7,240 nucleotides of DNA from Chloroflexota bacterium (GTDB taxonomy: Bacteria > Chloroflexota > Anaerolineae > Aggregatilineales > Phototrophicaceae): NCBI GenBank assembly GCA_023392115.1, contig JAEVZT010000458.1, positions 1 to 7,240 on the forward strand. The letters are read 5' to 3'. Every line of letters starts with the position of its first letter. Position 1 is the stretch's first letter. Under the pieces are notes generated by a model. That model was not told the DNA's origin, did no database searches, and saw only the letters and a list, made by a program, of their open reading frames with translations. The position numbers and the translations under genes were made by a program. Of this stretch, positions 1 through 6,320 are shown piece by piece.

Positions 1-786
1 TACCGGGTTCTCGCCCGTCCACATCCCCGCTTCGGTCGGGATGCTGCCAGTCCACTCGGCAGCAGAGCCGTCGTTATCGCCGCGTTCGATCGCCAATGCC
101 GCGATTTGCTCACCCAACGCCCAACCTGCTTGCAGGTCGCTGGGGTACTCCACGCCTGCCAGCAGACGCGATTGCGCCGCTTGCTCTGCAAGATCGGCAA
201 ACGCCGGTGCTTCGTCAGGGAACATCCAACCGAGAATTGCAGAGGCGGCAGCAGCTGTCGCCGCGTAGTCGGAGGGATACGATGGGCTGGATGGATTGGG
301 AATCACGGTGATGAGATGAGCGTTCATGTCACTGGGGCGAAGGCGGTTGTAAGTATATTTTTCATCCCACGCGGCTACGGTAGCATCATGGATCGCGGCA
401 TGCAGCAGCGCCAGCCCCCGAAAAGCCGTATTTGCCGGCATACCACGTTGCAGCATCGCCTCGAGCGCAATTTGATTCCAGCGGTAGGATGGGGGACCGG
501 CGTTCCAGAAGGCGATCTGCTGCAGCGCGTCCTCGTCGCGCCCGTCCATCAGCGCCATCAATTCGTCAACTTCCGCAGCGCTGGCGGCGTCATCGGGCGG
601 CGCATCGATCGAAATCGGCCCAGCAGATTCGAGCAACCACGTCGGTGATAACACCGTCCCTTCCCCGTTCTGCGCAAACACCGGGAATACAAGAGCAGCG
701 GCAACCAGAACTATAGCAAACAGGCGTGTGATATTCATGCTGAGCACAAAGCCGCTGCAAGAACCGTACCAACCTTTGCGATGCAT
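1..786 (-). CDS. Exported vanadium haloperoxidase / PAP2 phosphatase-like protein, 3' end outside window
   Basis: The 262 visible residues start with a signal peptide (hydrophobic residues about 22-37, likely cut after VFA at 38), so the protein is probably exported. The fold family is read from its ordered motifs: K143-x6-R150-P151, then P171-S-D-Y174, then S206-R207-x5-E213-x3-D217. In vanadium haloperoxidases and type 2 phosphatidic acid phosphatases these are K-x6-RP, PSGH and SR-x5-H-x3-D, binding vanadate or phosphate. Here the acid/base His is Tyr174 and the nucleophile/vanadate-ligand His is Glu213, so classical catalysis is doubtful. The region 90-142 (WNAGPPSYRWN, then an LLHAAIHDA helix) fits the helical part of bacterial haloperoxidase-like proteins as I recall them. 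The start at 786 is chosen because a strong Shine-Dalgarno precedes it; an in-frame ATG at 738 (MNITRLF) would also give a signal peptide but has no ribosome site. The gene follows the LuxR regulator on the same strand. Family assignment is firm; activity is unknown. Confidence 0.85.
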   Translation of the reverse strand, partial: MHRKGWYGSCSGFVLSMNITRLFAIVLVAAALVFPVFAQNGEGTVLSPTWLLESAGPISIDAPPDDAASAAEVDELMALMDGRDEDALQQIAFWNAGPPSYRWNQIALEAMLQRGMPANTAFRGLALLHAAIHDATVAAWDEKYTYNRLRPSDMNAHLITVIPNPSSPSYPSDYAATAAAASAILGWMFPDEAPAFADLAEQAAQSRLLAGVEYPSDLQAGWALGEQIAALAIERGDNDGSAAEWTGSIPTEAGMWTGENPV

Positions 787-791
787 CTCGA

Positions 792-801
792 CCCTCCCCT
801 T
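792..801 (-). promoter_or_regulatory. Strong Shine-Dalgarno deciding the start at 786
   Basis: The minus strand reads AAGGGGAGGG, with the GGAGG core six bases before the ATG at 786-784. The alternative ATG at 738 has no purine-rich sequence at a usable distance, so this site favours the longer protein. Confidence 0.75.
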
Positions 802-888
802 GACTGAAAGCCTAACGACCTGCCGGTAAGCTTAGGTTACCCAGATGAGTCATCCAGCCTTCCCGAGCTTTCCGGCATTGATTGCAAG

Positions 889-918
889 CTATCACGTCGG
901 AGGGTGAATTGTCGTCAA
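889..918 (-). promoter_or_regulatory. Possible sigma-70-type promoter for the haloperoxidase-like gene
   Basis: The minus strand has TTGACG at 918-913, five of six matches to the -35 consensus. No good -10 box follows: at spacings of 17 to 19 bases the candidates are GTGATA, TGATAG and GATAGC, all weak. A weak -10 next to a good -35 is compatible with an activator-dependent promoter, and direct repeats flank this site. This is a hypothesis from sequence shape only. Readthrough from the upstream regulator gene is the alternative, since no terminator is seen between them. Confidence 0.3.
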
Positions 919-952
919 CCTAAAGGTGAACTCTGCGGGTGAAAAGGGTGAA
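902..952 (-). repeat. Cluster of four TTCACC-type direct heptamers, possible operator
   Basis: On the plus strand the heptamers GGGTGAA (902-908), AGGTGAA (924-930), GGGTGAA (937-943) and GGGTGAA (946-952) all point the same way, with starts 22, 13 and 9 bases apart. On the minus strand, which is transcribed here, they read TTCACCC or TTCACCT. Three lie upstream of the possible -35 box and one lies in the spacer downstream of it. The cluster begins immediately after the regulator's stop codon. Repeated direct half-sites at a promoter are typical of activator binding; the binding protein is unknown, and the adjacent LuxR-type regulator is only a candidate. Confidence 0.5.
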
Positions 953-954
953 TT

Positions 955-3381
955 CTAGAGCGTTAGCCCATAGTCGTGGGCACGTGCCACGGCTTGGGTG
1001 CGGTTCTTCACATCCAGCTTGTCATAGATATGGTTGATATGTTTCTTGACGGTGCTGATGCCGACGACCAGACGATCCGCAATTTCCTGATTGGAGCAGC
1101 CAACGGCGATAAGCCGAAGCACTTCGAGTTCGCGGTTGCTCAAGGCAGCGGTATGTGAATGAGCGACTAGCGCGGAGGTTGGCTGTGCATGACCCGCCTC
1201 GAATTGAACTAACTCAGCGATAACCACTTGTAAGCCGGTGTCGATAGTCATTCGTTTGCCGCGCTCATACGCAGTCGCGGCGGCATCTGGTGTGAGTCGT
1301 GCCTGAAAACGGCGCAAATCTTCAAGGGCTTTTTTGTGAACATCGATAAACGGTGGCACATTTGGCTGATTAAGAGCGAGCGCCAGAAGTTCTACAGCTC
1401 TTTCGGGGCGCCGAAGTGCCGAATACAACTCCGCGACAAATACCAGCGTGGTCAGGGCGAGAACGCTGTCGCCGCCATAGGCAAACGTGTCGAGGCTTTG
1501 CCGGTAATGACTTGCCGTCGTCGCATACTCCTTTTGACGAAAGGCGAGTATGCCTAATTCCCGCTGAAGATTCCCGATCATAAGTCGGTAATTTATTGCC
1601 TCGTAGTTTTCGAGCGCTTGCTCATATAGGGTCTGTGCTCGAACATCGTCGTTGCGAAGTTTCGCGATGTCCGCCAGCATCACCGTGCTGCACCCGCGCA
1701 AGAATCGATCGCCGGAGGCGACAGAAAGCTCATAAAACTCTCTTGCTATCGATTCAGTATCGTCGATTTTGCCCGAATAGATAGACGCATTTCCAAGCGG
1801 CATCAACGCCAAAGTGTAATACCAGCGATCCTCAATCTGCCGGGCAATTTCTAGCTCGCACTCGGCGATCTGCCGCAGCGGGACTGCATCACCGCGAAGC
1901 GCGTGAATGAGGCTCACGCAATGATGCCCGAGCATCCTGTCTTCTCGCGTCCCCACCATTTCCAGAGTCGCTAGTCCTGCTCGAATGACATCGTATGCCT
2001 CGTCAGGTTTTCCCAACGCAGCCTGAAACCATCCACGCAGCACCAGCATAAGACCGAGAACCCGCTTTGCTTCTGGATTGGTTTCAGCTGGTTGATGAAA
2101 AGCTGCCTCTCCTTGCTCGAACAGGCGCAGCGCCTCGGAGTACCGCCCGCGCAGATCGCAGAACAGCCACAGGCTGTAGACGGACATGACGATCTGTTCC
2201 GTATTGTGCACCTCTAGCATGGTGTGCCACGCGAGGCGCACGTTCTCGAACTCCGTCTCGACTTCTTCAAGTGCATACGTTTGTTGTGCATTTCTCAAAG
2301 GGATCCACTGCTCGCGAAGGAATGCTGCGAAATAAGCGCAGTGTGTCTGGTGCACGTGCTCGCCTCTTGCCGCTGCCTGTAGTTGTTCTTCCGCGTACTG
2401 CCGCAGCAGTTCGTGGATGTCACAGCGTCCGCTCTCGTCAACACGCAGCAGCGACTTGTCAAGCAGCACCGACAGCATGCGTATCGACGCCCCCGCTACC
2501 GCCAGCGCCGCTTCGCGCGTGAAACCGCCGCGAAACACCGACAGGCGCATAAACACTTCCCGCTCGTCGTCGGGCAACCGCGCCCATGTCGACTCGAATG
2601 CTGCTCGAATCGTTCGGTGACGCGGTTCGGCATTGCGCGCTGAGGTTTCGAGAATGTCCAAGCCGCGCTCGACTTCGTCGGCTATCGCCTCGCACGACAG
2701 CGTCCGCACCCAGTTGGCTGCCAGCTCGACCGCGAGCGGCATACCGTCCACCAAGCGGCAGATTCGGACGATCGCGCGACGGTTCGCATCCGTCAGCGCG
2801 AAGTCGAGCTTCGTTCGGCGTGCCTGCTGGACAAACAGTGCGACGGCGCTGTAGTCGCCCGCGTCAACCTCATCGAGGGTCGATGGACACGCTAGCCCGC
2901 CAACATCCAGCACCCATTCCTCGACCAACTTGAGCCTGTCGCGCGACGTGACCAGCAGACTCAGGTCGGGCGCGTACGCCAGTATGGCGGATAGGAACGG
3001 CGCGCCGTCGAGCAGCTGCTCGAAATTGTCGAGCACCAGCAGCCACGCCTTTTCGCGCAAATAGTCGAGAAGCTGCTGCTCGGGATCGCTCCACGGAACA
3101 AACTGGAAGTCGAGCGCGCCGGCGATTGCGGACGGGATGAACTCTTGCGCGGTCAGCGCTTGCAGGGGAATAACGTGGGCATTCGGGAACTGGCGCGCGG
3201 CTTCGACCGCCAGCCGCGTCTTACCGATCCCGCCGGGACCCACCAGCGTCAATAGGCGGCAGGAAGGATCAGACAAGAGTTCGGTGATGCGGCGAAGTTC
3301 GTCCTCTCTGCCGACAAACGGCGTGCGCTGAAGTGGAAGCGTGTGCGCAACCGCTGCGGTTCTATTCACTGAAAGTCTCAC
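955..3381 (-). CDS. MalT-like STAND ATPase transcriptional regulator with TPR region and LuxR-type HTH
   Basis: This 808-residue cytoplasmic regulator has three parts. An NB-ARC/STAND ATPase starts at FVGRE (22-26) and contains Walker A GPGGIGKT (48-55), Walker B LLVLD (114-118), a sensor-like LLVTSR (142-147) and a GLPL-type GMPLAVELA (213-221). A winged-helix-like segment ends in a [10 protein letters not shown] block (321-330), where STAND proteins carry an MHD-like motif. Helical repeats resembling TPRs fill about 345-730, for example [14 protein letters not shown] and [13 protein letters not shown]. The C-terminus (747-806) is a full GerE/LuxR DNA-binding domain: [11 protein letters not shown], then SNQEIADRL and [14 protein letters not shown]. 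Known STAND regulators such as MalT bind ATP and an inducer, oligomerise and activate transcription; the inducer here cannot be inferred. The start is GTG at 3381 without a clear ribosome site; a second GTG at 3369 is possible. It reads towards the haloperoxidase-like gene 168 bases away. Confidence 0.93.
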   Translation of the reverse strand: MRLSVNRTAAVAHTLPLQRTPFVGREDELRRITELLSDPSCRLLTLVGPGGIGKTRLAVEAARQFPNAHVIPLQALTAQEFIPSAIAGALDFQFVPWSDPEQQLLDYLREKAWLLVLDNFEQLLDGAPFLSAILAYAPDLSLLVTSRDRLKLVEEWVLDVGGLACPSTLDEVDAGDYSAVALFVQQARRTKLDFALTDANRRAIVRICRLVDGMPLAVELAANWVRTLSCEAIADEVERGLDILETSARNAEPRHRTIRAAFESTWARLPDDEREVFMRLSVFRGGFTREAALAVAGASIRMLSVLLDKSLLRVDESGRCDIHELLRQYAEEQLQAAARGEHVHQTHCAYFAAFLREQWIPLRNAQQTYALEEVETEFENVRLAWHTMLEVHNTEQIVMSVYSLWLFCDLRGRYSEALRLFEQGEAAFHQPAETNPEAKRVLGLMLVLRGWFQAALGKPDEAYDVIRAGLATLEMVGTREDRMLGHHCVSLIHALRGDAVPLRQIAECELEIARQIEDRWYYTLALMPLGNASIYSGKIDDTESIAREFYELSVASGDRFLRGCSTVMLADIAKLRNDDVRAQTLYEQALENYEAINYRLMIGNLQRELGILAFRQKEYATTASHYRQSLDTFAYGGDSVLALTTLVFVAELYSALRRPERAVELLALALNQPNVPPFIDVHKKALEDLRRFQARLTPDAAATAYERGKRMTIDTGLQVVIAELVQFEAGHAQPTSALVAHSHTAALSNRELEVLRLIAVGCSNQEIADRLVVGISTVKKHINHIYDKLDVKNRTQAVARAHDYGLTL

Positions 3382-3397
3382 TGATAACTATTATTCG

Positions 3398-3403
3398 AGT
3401 ATA
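3398..3403 (-). promoter_or_regulatory. Possible -10 box for the LuxR-type regulator
   Basis: The minus strand reads TATACT, five of six matches to TATAAT, ending 16 bases before the GTG start. No -35 hexamer is recognisable at 16-18 bases. If used, the mRNA leader would be only about ten bases long, which would agree with the missing Shine-Dalgarno. Weak support. Confidence 0.25.
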
Positions 3404-3470
3404 CACGTATTTCCGATAGGTGGGTGAGCAGCAATTGGACAGCAGCATCAGTGGACGAAATGATCCTCCT

Positions 3471-3500
3471 ATTCCTGCTGGGGGGTACATTTAGACACTG
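3471..3500 (+). repeat. Terminator-associated element, copy A
   Basis: ATTCCTGCT followed by six G and TAC, then five bases and GACACTG. The same order recurs at 5052-5080 with four G, TAC, six bases and GACACAG. The 13-base block ATTCCTGCTGGGG is identical in both. In this copy the GACAC half has no matching downstream arm; another stem at 3509-3539 follows instead. Confidence 0.55.
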
Positions 3501-3508
3501 CATTTTCG

Positions 3509-3544
3509 TCCTCGTACAGCGACCCACGACGTACGAGGATTTTT
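3509..3544 (+). terminator. Rho-independent terminator with no upstream plus-strand gene
   Basis: TCCTCGTAC (3509-3517) pairs perfectly with GTACGAGGA (3531-3539) across a 13-base loop and is followed at once by TTTTT (3540-3544). The T tract fixes the orientation as plus strand; the minus-strand reading has no T run after the stem. Upstream on the plus strand lies only the antisense of the regulator gene, so what it terminates is unclear: antisense or divergent noise transcription, a short RNA, or a vanished gene. Confidence 0.7.
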
Positions 3545-3601
3545 CTGCCTTATCCCGCTTGGCGATACCTGATAATGCGTTGGTGAGCTAAATCGTAAAC
3601 A

Positions 3602-3625
3602 AGCGCTACAATGAGATTGTAAGCT
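3602..3625. promoter_or_regulatory. Dyad TACAAT-gag-ATTGTA, possible operator or -10 region
   Basis: TACAAT (3607-3612) and ATTGTA (3616-3621) form a perfect inverted repeat around GAG, with outer arms AGC (3602-3604) and GCT (3623-3625) also complementary. It lies 73 bases before the FG-GAP gene. TACAAT itself is a plausible -10 box (five of six), but no -35 is recognisable at normal spacing. A repressor site covering the -10 is possible; no known operator family was matched. Confidence 0.35.
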
Positions 3626-3697
3626 AACCTACGTCGATCCTCGTCGCCGCTGTTTGTCCATGAGGAGAACCGTACCTAATTTACTCAAGGAACGATT

Positions 3698-5014
3698 ATG
3701 CGAAGGATTATCGTTATCGGGCTTCTCCTGCTATTGATAGTCATGCCAGTGCAGGCAGTAGACAAAGATGGTCTACGTGTACCCCGAGTGGAGGAGTTCG
3801 AATATTTTGAGCAGCGGGCTGAACACATAATATTCGCATGGCTACGTGCCAATAGCATCACGCTTTCACAAGCAGATGAAATCACTGTTCGAGATTTTGT
3901 TATCAACATTATTCCAGCCGATTTCAATGTTGATGGGCAGGATGAGTGGGTTTTTGACATTCAATCAGAACAATATAATGCGTTATGGGTTGTTGCTGAG
4001 GATGCAAGTCAGCAAAGTGGATACCGCCGAGTAAAAACGCCATTTCTTGCTTATAGCCCTACCTGTCCTATCCAAATAGGATGCGGTGGGGGTGCTGCCG
4101 TTCTCGCTATCGCCGATGTGAACGTTGATGGGCTGCCGGAGTTGATAATCTCGACTGGCGGTTGTGGTTGGGGAAGGTGTGCCGTCAACCTTAAAATACT
4201 GACTTGGCGTGATAGCACTATCGTCGAATTGACTGATACTACACTCTCTAGAGCGCCGCACTGGGACGTGGGTGCAGGCGGTGGGGATACACCGATTTTG
4301 CCACCTGAAGGTGCGTGGACGTTTCAAAATATCGATAATGATCCACCATTGGAACTCATCCAAACAGGTGTGACTGATGGCAGTATGAATTGCACATTCC
4401 AATACACCCGCATCTTTGACTGGCATGTGGATGTCTATAAATATATCGGAAATGAGGAAGTCATCGACTATGACGAAAGCGCCGGTTGTGCATTACGACA
4501 GGCACACTTGGCACTGAAGGAGGGAAACCACACAGCGGCAATTCAAAACTATGAGCGCGCTTTGCGCTTGTTCCCTGGTGACATTAGTCCAGAGCTGGAT
4601 CAGTATACGCGCCTTCGTCTAGCCTCCGCATACGCACTCAATAATCAAGAAACGCAATCAGTATCTCTAATTGAGGAACTCAATAGGGAAATCCCGTCTA
4701 CAACACTGATGGGAGACTTGATTGAAGCTGCTTATGGGGCTTACATCGACGATCGTAATTCAGTAGCGTTATGCGCTGCCTTATATGAAGTTATCGCTGA
4801 CTTTGATTACTGGAGCAACAACGAGTCCGCCATACTCGAATTCGGACAGATTAACGATGACGGCGTCTCGTTAAACTATGGAGGTGGTGACTTCAGCCCA
4901 GACAATACGGGCTGTAATTTGAGCTTACTTATGAGGCGCGCGGAAAGTTATCTAAATCGGTATGAAACCCTATTGGAACAACTGCGCGACGTGGGGTCGA
5001 GGTATTCAGCATAA
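3698..5014 (+). CDS. Secreted FG-GAP/VCBS-like protein with TPR-like C-terminal half, function unknown
   Basis: The 438-residue product opens with a clear signal peptide (MRR, then a leucine-rich core, VQA cleavage after residue 20), so it should be exported. Two calcium-loop motifs of FG-GAP/integrin-alpha type are visible: D75-F-N-V-D79-G-x-x-E83 and D140-V-N-V-D144-G-x-x-E148, each followed by a hydrophobic strand; a third weaker copy is N211-I-D-N-D215. Residues about 262-335 look like a TPR pair (ALRQAHLALKEGNHTAAIQ and following helices). Eight cysteines (123, 129, 156, 161, 232, 264, 359, 406) would suit disulfides outside the cytoplasm. Such FG-GAP/TPR fusions occur, to my recollection, in Chloroflexota without known function; I infer a surface or binding role at most. 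The start is supported by AAGGA six bases upstream, and a terminator follows. Two hand-counted 60-base lines give 40-43% GC, far below the neighbouring genes. Confidence 0.88.
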   Translation: MRRIIVIGLLLLLIVMPVQAVDKDGLRVPRVEEFEYFEQRAEHIIFAWLRANSITLSQADEITVRDFVINIIPADFNVDGQDEWVFDIQSEQYNALWVVAEDASQQSGYRRVKTPFLAYSPTCPIQIGCGGGAAVLAIADVNVDGLPELIISTGGCGWGRCAVNLKILTWRDSTIVELTDTTLSRAPHWDVGAGGGDTPILPPEGAWTFQNIDNDPPLELIQTGVTDGSMNCTFQYTRIFDWHVDVYKYIGNEEVIDYDESAGCALRQAHLALKEGNHTAAIQNYERALRLFPGDISPELDQYTRLRLASAYALNNQETQSVSLIEELNREIPSTTLMGDLIEAAYGAYIDDRNSVALCAALYEVIADFDYWSNNESAILEFGQINDDGVSLNYGGGDFSPDNTGCNLSLLMRRAESYLNRYETLLEQLRDVGSRYSA

Positions 5015-5051
5015 GCTTAACCGCTTACTCTGAAATACGGATGTTTCTCTG

Positions 5052-5080
5052 ATTCCTGCTGGGGTACCACAAGGACACAG
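5052..5080 (+). repeat. Terminator-associated element, copy B
   Basis: ATTCCTGCTGGGGTAC followed by six bases and GACACAG. It matches the element at 3471-3500 apart from G-run length and the short spacer. Here the GACACAG half is part of the left arm of the terminator hairpin. Confidence 0.55.
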
Positions 5081-5097
5081 CCTCGAACTGTGTCCTT
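5071..5097 (+). terminator. Terminator hairpin after the FG-GAP/TPR gene
   Basis: AAGGACACAG (5071-5080) and CTGTGTCCTT (5088-5097) form a perfect 10-bp stem with a 7-base loop, 57 bases after the FG-GAP gene stop. The following tract is only weakly T-rich (CCTATTCC), so termination may be imperfect. It separates this gene from the GC-rich hydrolase gene downstream. Confidence 0.7.
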
Positions 5098-5118
5098 TCC
5101 TATTCCACGTCGAGGCGC

Positions 5119-5124
5119 TATGAT
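5119..5124 (+). promoter_or_regulatory. Possible -10 box giving a leaderless hydrolase mRNA
   Basis: TATGAT (five of six to consensus) ends eight bases before the ATG at 5133. There is no Shine-Dalgarno at normal distance from that ATG. A transcript starting about seven bases after the box would begin at or next to the start codon. No good -35 is seen. This is inferred from spacing only. Confidence 0.3.
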
Positions 5125-5132
5125 TCGCCGCT

Positions 5133-6320
5133 ATGCGCGACCGGATCAACCGCCTTTACCGCCTGCTTAAACGTCACTGGCTCTGGGGAGTCCGCGCGCT
5201 GGTCGCCTACCTTGCCCTCGGCGCGCTCGTCCCCGCCCCGCCGCGCGCCCCGCTCCAGCAGCCGGATCAGATTGTCGAAACCGTCAAGCCGCACGTCTGC
5301 ATGCACACCCGCCTGATCGACGAAGTTGAGGAATGGAAAATTCAGCGTTCCTTGCAGCTTGTCCGCGAAATGGGTGCGGGGACAATCGTCGAGTTCTTCC
5401 CGTGGGCGTACATCGAAGGCAGCCGCGACGTTTACGACTGGACGAACGTCGATCGCATCGTCCGCCACGCCGAAAATCAGGGGGTTCGCATCATCGCCCG
5501 CATGGGACTCGTGCCCGCGTGGGCGCGGCAGACCAACGACCGGCTTGACGACGACTTCACGACCCTCAATACGCTGCCGGTCGAGTCCTACGGCGAATTC
5601 GCCGAGTTCGTCGCCGACTTCGCCGCCCGCTATGCCGGAATCATCGACCACCTGATCATCTGGAACGAACCCAACCTCGCCTTTGAATGGGGTTACCGTC
5701 AGGTCGATCCAGCGGGCTACGTCGATCTGCTGCGCGCGGTTTACACCCCTGCTCACGCCGCCAATCCCAACGTCGTCATCCTCGCCGCGCCGCTCGCGCC
5801 GACGCTTGAGCCGCCGGGAAGCGCCAACGGCTTGAACGATGTCCTGTACCTCGAAGCGATCTACGAGGAGGCGGGCGCGGCGGAGTATTTCGACGCGCTG
5901 GCAATGCACACCTACGGCTTCACCGATCCCGCCGACGCGCCGCCCGCCGCCGACGCGCTCAACTTCCGCCGCGCCGAATTACTGCGCGAAGTCATGGTGC
6001 GCTACGGCGACGCCGACGCGCCGGTGTACATCACCGAAACCGGCTGGAATGACCACCCGCGCTGGACGAAAGCCATTCACCCGTCGCTGCGCGTCGCCTA
6101 CACGCTCGACGCGCTCGAATGGGCGGAAACTGAGTGGGACTGGCTCGACGCCATGTGCCTGTGGGTCTTTCGCTACCCCGCGCCGACGCTCAATTACCCC
6201 GACAACTTCACCTTCGCCAGCACCGACTTCGGCTTGAAGCCGATCTACTACGCGGTGCAGGCATACGCGCGCGGCTTTGAGGAGCAGAATCAGCGATGGC
6301 TGCCACCACCCGGCGACTAA
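5133..6320 (+). CDS. Membrane-anchored clan GH-A-like glycoside hydrolase
   Basis: The 395-residue protein has a basic N-terminus and a hydrophobic segment at about 17-34 followed by a proline-rich linker (PAPPRAP), suggesting a signal anchor or uncleaved signal with the enzyme outside the membrane. The rest reads as a TIM-barrel retaining glycosidase: the strand LIIWNEPN puts the acid/base at Glu179, and VYITETGWND puts the nucleophile at Glu302, the usual Glu pair of clan GH-A at the ends of strands 4 and 7. HTYG (259-262) is a typical strand 6 motif and LWVFRY (343-348) fits strand 8. The length and motifs are compatible with cellulase/GH39/GH5-type families; family and substrate cannot be decided by eye. 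The ATG at 5133 lacks a Shine-Dalgarno, so the start is less certain, although the hydrophobic segment supports it. Its last 25 bases overlap the next gene, which implies co-translation. GC is high (68% in one counted line). Confidence 0.87.
   Translation: MRDRINRLYRLLKRHWLWGVRALVAYLALGALVPAPPRAPLQQPDQIVETVKPHVCMHTRLIDEVEEWKIQRSLQLVREMGAGTIVEFFPWAYIEGSRDVYDWTNVDRIVRHAENQGVRIIARMGLVPAWARQTNDRLDDDFTTLNTLPVESYGEFAEFVADFAARYAGIIDHLIIWNEPNLAFEWGYRQVDPAGYVDLLRAVYTPAHAANPNVVILAAPLAPTLEPPGSANGLNDVLYLEAIYEEAGAAEYFDALAMHTYGFTDPADAPPAADALNFRRAELLREVMVRYGDADAPVYITETGWNDHPRWTKAIHPSLRVAYTLDALEWAETEWDWLDAMCLWVFRYPAPTLNYPDNFTFASTDFGLKPIYYAVQAYARGFEEQNQRWLPPPGD

Larger units (their letters stand above)
3382..3697. 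other. Divergent intergenic region, no supported gene
   Basis: These 316 bases separate the divergently transcribed regulator and FG-GAP gene, so both promoters should be here. Visible contents are a -10 candidate for the regulator, an ATTCCTGCTGGGG element, a perfect hairpin with a T tract on the plus strand, and a TACAAT/ATTGTA dyad. Short open frames across 3424-3591 and 3660-3737 were examined and not accepted as genes. Confidence 0.7.

Noticed and set aside
106..648. Plus-strand open frame (180 codons) across the haloperoxidase-like gene
   Set aside because: The opposite strand encodes a signal peptide and ordered PAP2/haloperoxidase motifs over the same bases; the plus-strand product resembles nothing I recognise.
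590..772. Minus-strand open frame of 60 codons near the haloperoxidase-like start
   Set aside because: It is in another frame from the signal peptide and active-site motifs and has no ribosome site; the start at 786 has a strong one.
3424..3591. 55-codon GTG-started frame (with an inner ATG at 3460) in the divergent intergenic region
   Set aside because: It runs straight through the terminator hairpin and the shared ATTCCTGCTGGGG element and has no convincing ribosome site, so the nucleotide-level features explain the stretch better.
3660..3737. 25-codon ATG frame just before and overlapping the FG-GAP gene start
   Set aside because: There is no Shine-Dalgarno and no recognisable peptide; the main ATG at 3698 has AAGGA and a signal peptide.
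5120..5170. 16-codon frame starting at ATG 5120 with GAGG five bases before it, overlapping the hydrolase start
   Set aside because: A coupling leader peptide is possible, but it is too short and too GC-biased to support; TATGAT here is as easily a -10 box.
5118..5909. Long minus-strand open frame (263 codons) antisense to the hydrolase gene
   Set aside because: It is a shadow frame produced by GC-rich codon bias; the plus strand carries WNEPN and ITETGW catalytic motifs, and the antisense product has no recognisable domain.
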